From positions 23,157,186 to 23,221,185 of the forward strand of contig OZ034968.1 of NCBI GenBank assembly GCA_964030785.1: a stretch of 64,000 nucleotides of DNA, read 5' to 3'. A program made the translations under genes and the position numbers. Of the stretch, positions 34,499 through 44,713 are shown piece by piece. Under the pieces are notes generated by a model. It was not told where the DNA came from, did not search any database, and worked only from the letters and a program-made list of their open reading frames with translations. Position 1 is the stretch's first letter, and each line of letters starts with the position of its first letter. Source of the stretch: Siderastrea siderea (taxonomy: Eukaryota; Cnidaria; Anthozoa; Scleractinia; Rhizangiidae).

Positions 34499-35335
34499 AT
34501 GTGTGCCTTTAAAACCTTGTTTTTCGTTTGTTTCTTGGCTTGCTTCGCGGTGCCGGTCCTGACGAAACCACAGTGCAGCAACGTCGAAGTGCCATTGTGC
34601 CGAGATGCCCTAGGCAAAAGCAGGGAGTACCGTACACCATTTAGCGAGAAGGAACAGAAAAACAAGCGGATAGAGGATTTTACTCCACTCATTCACATCA
34701 ACTGTTCTAAACTCAGCCTTCTTTTTGTTTGCGTTTCCCATCTTCCGTTTTGCACCAGCCACCTCGAAATTCCACCTCTTTTGCCATGCCGTTCTGTTTG
34801 CCAAGATGTCTTTTCACGCTGTTTTAAGTTCTTCACCATTATCAAACTGCCCTGGCCAAAACATCTCAATTGCAGCCAATTTCCACAGCATCCATCACTA
34901 TGCATCAGTCCTCCCTCGCCAACATCAGCCGCAGTACCGTCCTCAACACCATCATCTTCAACACCAGCATCTTCATCAACGTCAGTCTTTCCAACATCAG
35001 CCACATCCTCAACAGCCGGAACAACCTCCATTCAGATGTCACCTTCACCGTTTTCCACCACGCTTTCACCTGGGACCATAGTCAGGGACGCCGACCGTCA
35101 AAGTCCACGTTTTCTTTTATTCCTCGCGAAATTTGTGCCTAAATTTGTTTTTTCTTTGCATTTTGTTTTTCCCGCCTTGGTTAGTTTCTTGGTTTTGTTG
35201 CCCTTTATAGTGTTTATATTTTACTGTTGGCTCAGGATCAGGGGGAAGCAAGGAAACAGGAATTTGACAAGGGAGCCGGAAGCCATAACACTAAGAGAAC
35301 GTCTCGGACCACTTCCCCCAGTTCCTGAGCAGTGA
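34499..35335 (+). CDS. Membrane-tethered Frizzled cysteine-rich-domain protein (278 aa)
   Basis: Intronless ORF. Residues 1-22 are a signal peptide (FFVCFLACFAVPVLT). Residues 26-135 hold ten cysteines (26, 34, 69, 78, 85, 97, 101, 108, 125, 135) in Frizzled-CRD order, with the diagnostic LPCRSVCQDVFSRC and WPKHLNCSQFP segments. Residues about 138-195 are a Ser/Thr/Pro-rich, probably O-glycosylated stalk. Residues about 213-244 are one membrane helix, followed by a 35-residue basic then Pro-rich tail. Frizzled CRDs bind Wnt lipids. A CRD on a single-pass anchor lacks the seven-helix signalling part, so a Wnt trap, co-receptor or shed modulator is plausible (inference). A polyadenylation signal AATAAA lies at about 35509. 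The 5' ATG directly precedes the signal peptide. Confidence 0.85.
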   Translation: MCAFKTLFFVCFLACFAVPVLTKPQCSNVEVPLCRDALGKSREYRTPFSEKEQKNKRIEDFTPLIHINCSKLSLLFVCVSHLPFCTSHLEIPPLLPCRSVCQDVFSRCFKFFTIIKLPWPKHLNCSQFPQHPSLCISPPSPTSAAVPSSTPSSSTPASSSTSVFPTSATSSTAGTTSIQMSPSPFSTTLSPGTIVRDADRQSPRFLLFLAKFVPKFVFSLHFVFPALVSFLVLLPFIVFIFYCWLRIRGKQGNRNLTREPEAITLRERLGPLPPVPEQ

Positions 35336-35506
35336 CGTTGTCATATTTTTTCAAATTTTGTTCAGATGTATTCGAATGTCTTTTATTTGCTTTCCGATTG
35401 ACAAATCCGTTGTAAATTTAGCTGTTTCAAAAATTTCATAGTTTCCTTCTCCATTCTGACACTTATTCAGAACTTTCAATGTTGGTATCTTTTTGTCTTG
35501 TCGGAT

Positions 35507-35514
35507 GTAATAAA
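35507..35514 (+). terminator. Polyadenylation signal of the Frizzled-CRD gene
   Basis: AATAAA within 'gtaataaaatttg', about 170 bases after the stop. The same region is duplicated at about 36149 ('gtaataaagttt'). Confidence 0.6.
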
Positions 35515-35873
35515 ATTTGTAATGGACTCTGTTAGCCGTTTTATTGTTTGCTTAACGCATGAAAAACAAAATTGTGTTGCGATATGTTTGCAATTTTGTC
35601 TGTAAGATTATGGGCTACGAATTTCGGGTTTATTGTTATTCCGGCGAGTTAGCAGAACATAAAAATCACTGAAACGGAAAAAAGTTGCCAAATAATTCAA
35701 TCTTTTGATTACCGGGCGACGCTTGCCGACAAGTGTGTTGTTCTAATGCACTCGGCAAATCAACATTAGACTACGAGCAGTCTCTCTCTCCGCTCAGGGA
35801 TAGTCGAGCGAAACGAACAGGCGAGCGAGCGCGAATTGTTACGTGACGCGCGCGAAAATCGCCTGCCGCGTTG

Positions 35874-36095
35874 ATGAACATTGAAGCAAATGAACTTTTG
35901 AGGCGTGTCGGCTTAGCTTTACCAAATAAGCCAAACTGCCGGAACTGTATGGTTATAAATATCCAAGAGGGGTTTTGCTTATACATTCGATGTCCCTACG
36001 GTGTAAAGTCATTTTGTGCTGAAAAAACGAAAAGAACCCAAAAACGCTTTCTGTTTACAATGCCGATGAAGCGATTATGCGAGCATAAAGTATGA
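35874..36095 (+). CDS. Cys-rich mini-protein, copy A (73 aa)
   Basis: The start is the ATG at 35874 (MNIEANELLRR). The core reads GLALPNKPNCRNCMV, then GFCLYIRCPYGVKSFC, with Cys in a C-x2-C...C-x4-C...C pattern, then a Lys/Arg-rich tail. There is no signal peptide, so disulphides are unlikely and metal binding is more likely (inference). The neighbouring duplicate keeps every Cys and the intervening residues while the DNA differs at several third positions, which supports coding. Family not recognised. Confidence 0.55.
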   Translation: MNIEANELLRRVGLALPNKPNCRNCMVINIQEGFCLYIRCPYGVKSFCAEKTKRTQKRFLFTMPMKRLCEHKV

Positions 36096-36433
36096 AGTTT
36101 TTCAGTGCTTTCAATCTTGCTATCTTTCTCGTTTTGTCTTGCCGGATGTAATAAAGTTTATAACGGACTCTGTTTGCCTTTCATTCATGGTAGTCTTTTC
36201 ATTGCTTAGCGCATGAAAAACAAATCGTATCGTGATATGTTTGTAATTTTGTCGGTTAAGATTACGCGCTACGAATTTCATGTTTATTGTTATTCCCGCG
36301 AGCTAGCAGAACATTAAAATCACTGAAACGGAAAAAGTTGCGAACTTTGAATATTCAATCTTTTGATTACCGACGCTTGCCGACAAGTGTGTTTCTCCCA
36401 ATATTAAATCTATTGCACTCAGCAAATCAACAC

Positions 36434-36607
36434 ATGACTGAAGCAAATGAACTTTTCAGGCGTGCTGGCTTAGCTTTACCAAATAAGCCAAACTGCAGAA
36501 ACTGTATGGTTAAAAATTTCCAAGGGGGGTTTTGTTTATACATTCGATGTCCGTACGGTGTAAAGTCATTTTGTACTGAAAAAACGAAAAGAATCCGTGC
36601 TAGCTAG
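36434..36607 (+). CDS. Cys-rich mini-protein, copy B (57 aa)
   Basis: The ATG at 36434 (MTEANELFRRAGLALPNKP) aligns with copy A. The Cys core is the same apart from V/I-to-K/F changes (NCMVKNFQGGFCLYIRCPYG). After EKTKR an extra stretch introduces an early stop, so the C-terminal 'MPMKRLCEH' part of copy A is lost from the protein although it survives in the DNA. It may be a functional shorter form or a decaying copy. Confidence 0.45.
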   Translation: MTEANELFRRAGLALPNKPNCRNCMVKNFQGGFCLYIRCPYGVKSFCTEKTKRIRAS

Positions 36608-36660
36608 TCTGTTAAAACGCTATCTGCTTACAGTGCCGATGAAGCGATTGTGTGAGCATG

Positions 36661-38546
36661 AAGTATGAGGTTTTTCTTTTGCGCCTGCCTGATCGATGAT
36701 ATCTTCCCGGTGATATCTTCACTGCGCGAGCTTATGAGTGCAGCCGGCCCGGTGACTCACCCACCCCATGTCGGCTCCTGTCCTAGTTAAACTTTTTCCC
36801 CGCTAGACCACAGTTGGGTGCATAAATGCCGTCACCGACAATTTGCCGATTGGACCGGATTAAAAGCCGAACGCCATTTCAACATCGCATCGCAGTGAAG
36901 AGTCGGGTATTGTAATGCAAAAAAAAGAAACAAAAGCTGCATTATTATTTAAAATCCTAACCATGGCAATAGGCATAGATTGATACGGGGTTGTCCGTCT
37001 TAAGAGAGTTGACTGTGCTCAGATGTGACAAAATTTCAGTGTGCTTTTTCAGTTTCTGTTAATGAAGGTTTTATTCGGTTAAAATTTGATGTCTCAAATG
37101 AAATAGTAATTCAGTCTTCTTTTTTCTAGACAAAAACTACATTGTAGAAGTTGCTGCTAACATCAACATTTTAACACATTTTTAACGTTTGCAAAGAGAG
37201 GTCATGTTAAATATCAACCCACGGCTAAGGTTGTATCATCACCAAGGGGAACACTAACCAGGGTTTTACACACACACATGTAAAAAAAGTTAAGTTGTGA
37301 CAATTAATGATGTTTCGGTAGCACCGTCGAAATTTTTTTGCGGGAGTTCTATTTCTTTTTATGAATTACCGATTTATTTGCATTTCGAGCCTTTAATGCA
37401 AGGAACAAATTCTCGCCGATATGTGTTCTTCGGAAGGAAATACCGTAAAACGGTATCAAGTAACAACCCCGAAAATTAAGACTTTAGACCAAAACCTAAG
37501 ACCTAAATCTAAGACCCAAAGCTGTAAGTTGTTTAAAGCTCGGGTAGCTCTAGTAAACTAAAGATTTTCACCCCCTCTCAGTTAAGTTTACCCGCTTCTG
37601 TCAAACTTCACTCATTGCAGTAAAGTTCACCCGCTTCTGGAAAAAGTCAAAGAAAGTATAACAAAACTGATAGGATATTTTATTCTTATATACATGATAT
37701 CTAAAAATTTACAATCATCAACTGAAGAACACGAAAATGATAATCAAAACAATAATCACTGACTTTTGACAGATCGACAGATTGTGACAGATTATGATTG
37801 GACTAAATAAAACAAATTGATTTTTTTGATTGTGTCCAAGTGCATATAACCGCAGGCTCCAATAGTTGTTCATTTCCTTGCCGTAGCTTTTCAAGCTTTC
37901 CAAGTTGTCTCACTCCGTCCTTTTTCAGTTTATTCACGTAACCAATCCTTTGCTTTGTGAAAGATGGTTAAGTTAGAGGCTCTTTCATTTTCTTTTATTT
38001 CTGGAGAGTTGAGAGTTGCCTTCTTACTAGTTTCCATACTTTGTCTGATGTGCAGCTATTGTGCCCTTTTAGATGATCCTTTTTGCTTTTCTTTATGGGA
38101 CTTGAATTCACAGCTTCTCTTTTAAGCTTTTTGCTGGCAACTTGTCTTTGACGTGGGGGAGCTGCTTTTGCTCTGGTTTCTTCTCCTAGCTTGAACGACA
38201 GCGTGACTCTTATTTTTTTTGTGTGTGCACTTTTTGTTTGTTTGTTGTTTTTTTTATAACTCAAATCGTACAAAAAGTTTTTTTCTTTAATTTCTTAGAT
38301 TCTTTAATTTTTTTCTTTCCTTTTCTGTTGATCATACTTCATTTCTTTCTTTTTATTATTATATTTAACCAAACTGTTTGACATTTCACGAACTTAGAAC
38401 GAAAATGATTCGTATAAAGAGACGCAGTGACTTGAAGTGGCAGCTGGAATTTCTTAGAAAGAAACACATACAAAGAAAAGACAGAAACGAAAAAGAACGG
38501 AATAGCAAATGATGTAGCAAGAGATTGAATGAGTGCAACAGCAGAA
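36661..38546. other. No gene seen
   Basis: AT-rich DNA. Repeated 'gttaagtttacccgcttctg'-like words lie at about 37580-37640. A 92-aa basic ORF on the minus strand (37995-38273) has no supporting features. Confidence 0.35.
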
Positions 38547-38592
38547 ACAAATAAATAAATAAATAAATAAATAAATAAGCAAATAAACAAAT
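38547..38592. repeat. (AAAT)n microsatellite
   Basis: About eight uninterrupted AAAT units followed by related 'aaataaac' words. Confidence 0.9.
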
Positions 38593-38658
38593 AATCCATA
38601 AACAAAAGAGAAAAAAGAGGGAGACGAAGAGATGTTCAACTCTGCATAGGAATTATTC

Positions 38659-38907
38659 CTATACAGAATTAAATCCTTCGTCTTCCCCGTCCCTCTCTTC
38701 CGCTTGCTGGAATGGACCCAACTTCTGGAGCGACTCCAGCAAGCGAAGCTGCCGCCTAGCACGGGACCATCCACGCTTGGCATGGTCCCGCTCGTGAGTG
38801 ACAGCCTCCAGCTGCCACTCCAAGTAACTTATAATAAACGAGGAAATAAACAAAATAAACAACAACATAAAAAAAAGTGCAACATAAAAAAAATTTTTGA
38901 GGTCCAT
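38659..38907 (-). CDS. Hypothetical small membrane-anchored protein (82 aa)
   Basis: Intronless ORF starting MDLKNFFYVALFF. Residues about 5-29 are one hydrophobic helix, followed by a charged amphipathic helix (WQLEAVTHERDHAKRGWSRARRQLRLLESLQKL) and an acidic end (AEERDGEDEGFNSV). The order anchor, coiled helix, acidic tail is coherent, and GC content rises within the ORF relative to the AT-rich flanks, so I favour a real gene. The architecture resembles the 103-aa protein at 10244-10555, but the sequences are not clearly homologous. Family not recognised. Confidence 0.5.
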   Translation of the reverse strand: MDLKNFFYVALFFMLLFILFISSFIISYLEWQLEAVTHERDHAKRGWSRARRQLRLLESLQKLGPFQQAEERDGEDEGFNSV

Positions 38908-39114
38908 TATTAGCTAAAAAGGGAAACGGAAAAAACAAGAAATATAAGTATTTATCTTGCGATCAAAAGGGTAAAAAATTATGCTACACCTGTAACATTA
39001 GAATTCGTGTAATTGACACTGATATCTGAAGCCAAGTTTTATTTTAGGTTTGACACATGAGTGACGCGACGGTTGAACAGGACGTTTTTTTTTAAAGACT
39101 CTCTGTCGACCAGA

Positions 39115-39441
39115 ATGCAACGCGCGCCTAAACGGAGGTTTCGTGGACCACGAAACCCCAAAGTTTTGCGTCGGCATTTGAAGGCTGTGGAAATCTGCCT
39201 TCATCCAAGTCATCCTTCCGTAGAATGGATAGAGATTTTCTTATGGAGCTATGAAATTTGTCAGGGAACTATTGGAGCAGTGTTGATTTTAAAAATGTTT
39301 TATTCTTTGGGTCACAAAAGCGACATTCGGACACTCGATGTTTCGCACAGCTCTCAACCGACAAGCAAGACCACGCGGAAAGTTTTTATTTATACCTCAT
39401 ATCAGAATAATGTGACTATGGACGATCCAGTGAGTTCATAG
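39115..39441 (+). CDS. Hypothetical basic protein (108 aa)
   Basis: The ATG at 39115 has A at -3 and starts MQRAPKRRFRGPRNPKVLRRH, a strongly basic segment. The middle is aromatic and hydrophobic (VEWIEIFLWSYEICQGTIGAVLILKMFY), compatible with a membrane-associated or buried helix pair. The end is Ser/Thr-rich. AATAAA occurs at 39509-39514, about 70 bases after the stop, which fits a short intronless transcription unit. No family recognised. Confidence 0.45.
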   Translation: MQRAPKRRFRGPRNPKVLRRHLKAVEICLHPSHPSVEWIEIFLWSYEICQGTIGAVLILKMFYSLGHKSDIRTLDVSHSSQPTSKTTRKVFIYTSYQNNVTMDDPVSS

Positions 39442-39514
39442 GGAAAAAAAACAGAATTCTTATGGTTTTGTGGAACTGAATGTGAGTGAATATCAAACTG
39501 ACTACAGTAATAAA

Positions 39515-40127
39515 TGTTTCTGTAGATCGGACTTGACTGAGTATTGAACAAACCCCGCGGGTGACAAATCGCGGTTTTGCAACCGTTAGTGATAAAATAA
39601 AGTAATGTCCATTGGTTTTACTCTACACTCAATTCGAAACTTTAAAGAGGGGTATATTAAGGTATAAGTACTGTTGAACATAAATGAATGAGAGAACTCA
39701 TGATCCGATACACTAAAAACCAAATGCGCTATGTCAATTTGAAAATATTTCTCTGACTGCGTGACGTGTAATGACAGTCAACGATGAACCGTATTTTATT
39801 ACAGTCATCTGCAAGACTTATAAACCATAAAATTTAGCTCTTTCTATTGACAAAACGTATACACCTAACGAAGTGAACACCTTCATTTCCTTTCTTGGCT
39901 GCTAAAGGGCTCAAATTTAGCCATTTAATCACAATGTTCTCTCTCCAAAGGAATCAAAACATAAACAAACGCGCGCATTGCATTGTAGTCGTCAGAGAGT
40001 CTTTAATTTCTCTCAGATTCTCGTGGGTTACCCTCGAGGTTAACTTTCCCAAAGAAAAATAACAGACTACTAGAAGTACAAGGCCAAATATTATCTGAAT
40101 TGAACGGCAAAAGCTACATTAATTTAC
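39515..40127. other. Spacer, no gene seen
   Basis: Possible 3' part of the minus-strand gene at 40128-40709. No exon could be supported. Confidence 0.3.
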
Positions 40128-40709
40128 CTTGTGAAGGATCACCTCTTGATAACTGCCTGCTTTGATACCTGAAGGATGCCTGCAAAATAAAGTTAGGCAA
40201 CATCAAACAGTAAAAGAGTTGCGCTATGTTGCAAAGTTCAATATGGCGAATGGTAAATTCGAGACTTTTCAAAGACAGCTGAGGCATTATGATGAGAGTT
40301 TTCTAGACCTCTTCTTTCCACCTTTGAATACCATAGCCGCTCAAGAAAACCGATTCATGCGTAGAGTCAATTTGATTTTTTGTTAATCCGACTAAATAAG
40401 GTTCATGACTACTCCTTTAGCCTGTATTGCAAAAACATCGCGTCTTTGAGATCCGTGAAGTTCTCTAATTAGGTTGGGAAGCAGGTTCGAAATTGCCTTT
40501 ATAATTAAAAGAGAAAAATAATACTTACTTGATGTTGGCTTGTCAGACGCGTGAACAAACTGGGCCTCAAGTTCTTTTCTTACAAAGCTTTTGATGTTCT
40601 TGTATTTCCTGTCATCACTAGGCGATGCGAAACCAGTTACAGCGGCGTACTTGTAAATAGATCGAATGTCCCAAAGAGGCGGGGTTATTAACAAACACAC
40701 AAATTTCAT
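40128..40709 (-). CDS. Two 5' exons of an unrecognised gene
   Basis: Exon 1 (40529-40709) starts MKFVCLLITPPLWDIRSIYK and reads 60 codons plus one base to a strong donor (ATCAA|gtaagt). Exon 2 (40128-40168, 41 bases) begins after 'ccttcag' and ends at AAG|gtaaat. The phases fit (1 then 2) and the join reads ...KPTSSIKAGSYQEVILHK without a stop. Exon 1 contains a charged helix (DDRKYKNIKSFVRKELEAQF). No domain recognised. An alternative acceptor 11 bases earlier would give a stop. Confidence 0.4.
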
Positions 40710-42189
40710 TTATATCAGTATATACCCAAAAAGAAATTTCTTCAAATCCGAATCCGCAACTTATGGGACAGTAAACTTGGATGGGACTGTATTTGAGAAA
40801 GACGTTTTATTAAGTTTTCTCACGGTTTGAGGGCCGGTAAAACTGTCACATCTATCTTTAGAAACTGTCAAATTGACCTTTGAACGTTTGCTTGCGTTGT
40901 CCCACTGTGAGTGTCTGTTTTTTGAAAGTAAACTGTTTTCCAAGGAAAAAAGCCAGACTGCTGGTCACCTAATGCTTAAAATTCTTTCAACATCGGCAGA
41001 ACTCAAAAGAGATAGCAATCAAGATTACGGACAGAAGGTGCAAAAACTTTTTGGAAACCCTGCTGTCTACGCAAAGACAGAACACCTCAATGAAAACACA
41101 TCACTCAAATTCTTTAGTTAAATTTGTAGATCTAAAATCCTGAATAATATTCGATAAGACAAGTACAACACCAGTATTTAGTTTAGACTTGAGACTTACC
41201 TAGTATTCGAGTACCTAGGCACATGAAAAATGACCCAAAAAGTCATTTAGGACGGCCTGGCGCCAGGACAAAAAGTAAAGAACGTCCGCATCCGGTTCCT
41301 GCCACTCTAAAGGAATCGCTCAACTAATAAGCAAACTTTACGCAGAGAGCAATGAATCTAATTCATTCATTTGCAAGTGCAATCTCAAGGACGCACACCT
41401 ACGAAGCTATTCCGTGAACAGTACCGCGACATTTCGGCATAAATGTGAAGAATGAAAGCAAACGAAAGGAAATTACGGTAAATAAAAAAAGGAGAGAGAT
41501 CAAACGCAGGGGGAGGGAGTCGGGGAGGGGTAATAGTAAAAAACTGTTAGGGTACAAAATTGGGCCGAAAAATCATGTAAACCGTCTTTTCCTCGATTCG
41601 TGTGAAGTGAAGCATCGTCATATCTCTGTTCTTGTCGGTTATTATTAACGACGCGTGACAAAAAAATAAAATATAAAGATACACGAAATGGTTATCTCAT
41701 AGGGTCGACGTGGGAGATTCAGGCGTAGTTTTTTTTCCTGGTCACGTTCATATCGCTTTTCTGCAATTCTTTAGGCTCAAAACGGGAAAAAAAATGAGAA
41801 CACTCGGTTTTGGTTCAGCCGTGGTTCGGCCGCAAAATGAGACATTTTTATATTTAAAAAAGAGTACAGTTTCTGAACGCCTGGAACCGGCTGACATAAA
41901 CATTGAGTTCCGCCGAGCCTGGAACTCCCACTTTTAGCCTTATAAAATTAAGTGATCCTTCGTACACCTTTCTTTTTGTGTAAAAACGTTAATTTAAGTC
42001 ACCTAAAATGAAAGTGGACAAAATAAAAAGTTCAATTGATGTCTCGTTAAAGATAACAGTAACGCTCTACAGTTTTGTTCTGCTCAATGCACCGCCACCA
42101 ACCCACACGTGGGCTTGCAGTGTTATAAAGAATGTGTCGATAGGAAGTGGACAAAAAGAAAGACAGTTCGATGTTTCTAACAAAATCCG
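40710..42189. other. No gene recognised
   Basis: It contains a MITE terminus-like word (CTGAACGCCTGGAACCGGCT, 41874-41893) related to the element at 16316-16440. Short ORFs only. Confidence 0.35.
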
Positions 42190-42245
42190 CATGTTTAGAT
42201 TTCTCTTCGTTCATTCGCATGTTTAGATTTCTCTTCGTTCATTCG
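42190..42245. repeat. Two tandem copies of a 28-bp unit spanning the bZIP stop codon
   Basis: 'catgtttagatttctcttcg' followed by 'ttcattcg' occurs at 42190-42217 and 42218-42245. The last codons and stop of the minus-strand bZIP gene lie in the second copy. Confidence 0.9.
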
Positions 42246-42754
42246 TAACATGCATCATGAGGATTTTGCTCTTCCTCGATTCCAACAACGTCCACTTGAA
42301 TCTCCTGTTCGGCCGTTGATGATTCGTGGAGGCCGACTATTCTTGTTCTGTTAGTCAATAGCTTCTGTAACAAATGACATCTTTTCCTCACTTCGTCTGT
42401 TTCTCTCTTCAAAGTACTTTTTTCTCGCTCAAGCTGCTCTAAAGCGCCACGAAGCTGTTTTACCTCCCGCTCAAGATCCTCTTTTTGTTGTACACGTTTT
42501 GTGAGACTGGTTTTTGTGTAACCACGATTTTTCAGTGTTCTCCTCCTCTTCTTTATCCTCTTAATCTCGTCAGCTGACAAGCCACCCATACACAGAACAT
42601 TGTTTAACTGCTTTACTGACATGCTGACCAAAGCTTCGTCAGTCAGGTCCACCATAACGCCACCCAGAGAAGACATAAATTTTCTGATGTGGACAGTTCT
42701 GTGGCTACTTCCTGGGCTCGTTATTTTCGACTCATTTATTCGCCGATCTGTCAA
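42239..42754 (-). CDS. Small-Maf-like bZIP transcription factor (171 aa), single exon
   Basis: Residues about 36-66 match the Maf extended homology region ([20 protein letters not shown]...[10 protein letters not shown]). Residues 67-90 are the basic region, with the Maf hallmark [10 protein letters not shown]. Residues 94-129 form a zipper with Leu at 94, 101, 108, 115 and 129 and Val at 122. There is no N-terminal activation domain, and length and order fit small Mafs (MafF/G/K class), nuclear factors that bind MARE/ARE sites with CNC or Bach partners. After NRGY the usual AASCRVKR is TKTSLTKR, so the conserved Cys-Arg core is lost and DNA specificity may be altered. The gene is intronless and may be a retrocopy. 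An internal Met (residue 27) is an alternative start. Confidence 0.88.
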   Translation of the reverse strand: MTDRRINESKITSPGSSHRTVHIRKFMSSLGGVMVDLTDEALVSMSVKQLNNVLCMGGLSADEIKRIKKRRRTLKNRGYTKTSLTKRVQQKEDLEREVKQLRGALEQLEREKSTLKRETDEVRKRCHLLQKLLTNRTRIVGLHESSTAEQEIQVDVVGIEEEQNPHDACYE

Positions 42755-43328
42755 ATCGTGTCAAATGTATAAACAAACTGATGCGCCCCGCATGTTATTG
42801 ACAATTCGTTCAGATTGTACGTTCGGCTTACTATTTTGTTTAAACCCAGGCAGTTTAATAGTAATAAACCTGTAAAATTCTTTCCCAGTTGTCTGTCTCT
42901 GAAGGACAAGTTAACGATGTCACATCCTTGCCACTTGAAAAATATGAGTCGGACATGTTTGGCTATCTTTATACCGGGAAATCGAGAAGTGGCTGTTGTT
43001 AAAATGTTTAGATGCCCATGGCATGAGTGGTTTGCCAGAGACTTTCCAGATACCTACAGCAAATTGGTTTTTCGATTAATGGGATTATGATTTTCTTGAC
43101 AATTAGTCAATTAGCACTCTCCTTTGGTGAAAGGTTTCATTTTGCTTTCAAGAGCCGCAAGTTGACGCCTGACCCCTAGCTTGTCTACGGAGAACAAAGA
43201 ACATTTGCGACGGAGCAGGCAAGTGTCTTTCACCGAAACTTTTGCCTATGTCTCCGCGTTGCGTGTCTCCGTATGTACTTCCGCGAGGCGGAGGAAAACA
43301 AGGAAATTACAAGTACCATACTTTTCCA
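42755..43328. promoter_or_regulatory. Upstream region of the bZIP gene
   Basis: Presumed promoter and 5' UTR of the minus-strand bZIP. Plus-strand ORFs here show no protein character. No specific site is supported. Confidence 0.3.
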
Positions 43329-43400
43329 AAGCCTGTGTACAGCCGCCTCCTTCCCTAAAAAAAATCGATTGAGGGGAGGAGGCGGCTGTACACAGGCTAA
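43329..43400. mobile_element. Tiny fold-back MITE
   Basis: AGCCTGTGTACAGCCGCCTCC and its complement flank a short loop (about 43350-43377). The arms pair over 21-23 bases. The 'agcctg' terminus is the same style as the 16316 element. Target duplication unclear. Confidence 0.7.
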
Positions 43401-43479
43401 TTTTAGCACTATTGAACAAACTGAAAAATAGAAATAACGAAACGCACAGAAAGTGAGGTACTGTGCTATTGATTTCCTC

Positions 43480-44460
43480 CCTCTTGAATTTCAGTCTGCT
43501 AAAAACTTCACCCAAACGTTTAAAAAACACGCAGGTGGTCGGTTTAATAAACGGTTCCACTTGTGCCACAACACAACACCGCAAGTCCAGTAAACGACAA
43601 CCCGTCGACAACCCAATCAAAGGTCAATACCGCTAATGACTTCACTTAAGTTTTACGGCATTTGATCAATTTCTACGATGGGAAGCATCGAGATTGAGAA
43701 CACAGTTCGACGTTTCAGTCGCCAAGTCGCCATCACTTACATTTGGCATTCCGGCATCCGAGAATGTTGTGCCCAACAAACACCCCAGCCCTAAGATAAC
43801 AATGCAGCTCCATGAAATTACAAGCTTCTAAAAGCTGCGCCCTAATCTTCGCGAGGAACCTGATTCCACGAAATGTTCATTCCTGGAGTGGAAACGAGGC
43901 TCAATTTGTATAAATTACTTAAATAATACACAAATTTTTCAGCTTACGACCATACCACAGGGAATGCACCGGTTCTCGTTTGATCACCGAAGTTAAGCCC
44001 TGTCGGGCGGGGTTAGTACTTGGCTGGGTGACCGCTTTGGAAAACCCCGTGTTGTAAGCTGATTATTTTCTTTTTTGTTCAAAGTTTGTTTTTGAATACC
44101 GTAATGGCGGTTTTAGAGATACATCTGCGTGCAAAAACAAACAAGCACAAAAAAGACGTAATTTTCTCGTAATTTTTATTCAGTCTGCTAAAAACTTCAC
44201 CCAAACGTTTAAAAAACACGCAGGTGGTCGGTTTAATAAACGGTTCTACTTGTGCCACAACACAACACCGCAAGTCCAGTAAACGACAACCCGTCGACAA
44301 CCCAATCAAAGGTCAATACCGCTAACGACTTCACTTAAGTTTTACGGCATTTGATCAATTTCTAGGATGGGAAGCACCGAGATTGAGAACACAGTTCGAC
44401 GTTTCAGTCGCCATCACTTACATTTGGCATTCCGGCTTCCGAGAATGTTATGCCTAACAA
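43480..44460 (+). repeat. 5S rDNA repeat unit plus a truncated second unit
   Basis: Unit 1 runs from about 43490 ('cagtctgctaaaaacttcac') through the 5S gene to 'gacgtaattttctcg' near 44170. It is followed head-to-tail by the beginning of a second unit (about 44180-44460) that stops before its 5S gene. The third relative is 48720-49390. A 43-codon minus-strand ORF (MIGLSTGCRLLDLRCCVV...) recurs in all three only because the DNA is repeated. Confidence 0.85.
43942..44060 (+). rRNA. 5S ribosomal RNA gene, copy 1
   Basis: About 119 bases matching the eukaryotic 5S rRNA: GCTTACGACCATACCACAGG at the 5' end, 'ggttctcgtttgatcaccgaagttaagc', 'gttagtacttggctgggtgaccgc' (the TFIIIA-contacted C-box region) and a complementary 3' end GTTGTAAGC that closes helix I. 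T-rich terminators ('ttattttctttttt') follow. 5S rRNA is part of the large ribosomal subunit and is made by pol III. Differences from the usual consensus (TAAGCCCTGTCGGGCGGGG) keep the helices paired, so it may be functional. Confidence 0.88.
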
Positions 44461-44713
44461 ATGGTATTTGTAAGCGCAACTTCCAGATCTTACTTCCGGT
44501 GAGAGAAGTGGGCGCCTAACCGGATATCGTCACCGCGTGTGCCGATAAAGGGGTAATTCAGGGTAATTCAGCTCTGTATCACACATATAACTGACACAGC
44601 TTAGTCTGATTTAGCGGTTGGTGGTGAGCGTTCAAAAGCTTGACGACCCTCAAGGGCTCTTGGTTTTCTAAGAAGAATTAACCTGATTTCGTCGCAAAAA
44701 AGAGCTCCAAATT
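44461..44713 (+). promoter_or_regulatory. GPCR 5' flank
   Basis: Between the truncated 5S unit and the GPCR start. It includes a short tandem 'ggtaattcag' (about 44551-44570). Presumed promoter and 5' UTR. Confidence 0.3.

Larger units (their letters stand above)
35466..36660. repeat. Tandem duplication of a 0.6-kb unit carrying a mini-gene
   Basis: Unit A (about 35466-36104) and unit B (about 36105-36660) align over most of their length. They share 'gccggatgtaataaa', 'gcgcatgaaaaacaaa', 'tcaatcttttgattacc', 'gacgcttgccgacaagtgtg' and the mini-gene ORF. Small indels separate them. A GC-rich insert (about 35770-35870) is unique to unit A. Confidence 0.85.

Noticed and set aside
42180..42245. 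A coding tandem in the bZIP tail
   Set aside because: Only the second unit touches the last codons; the first lies after the stop.
43246..43620. Repeated minus-strand ORF MIGLSTGCRLLDLRCCVV... (also at 44079-44309 and 48579-48872)
   Set aside because: It is shared only because it lies in the duplicated 5S spacer; lengths differ and there is no start or domain support.
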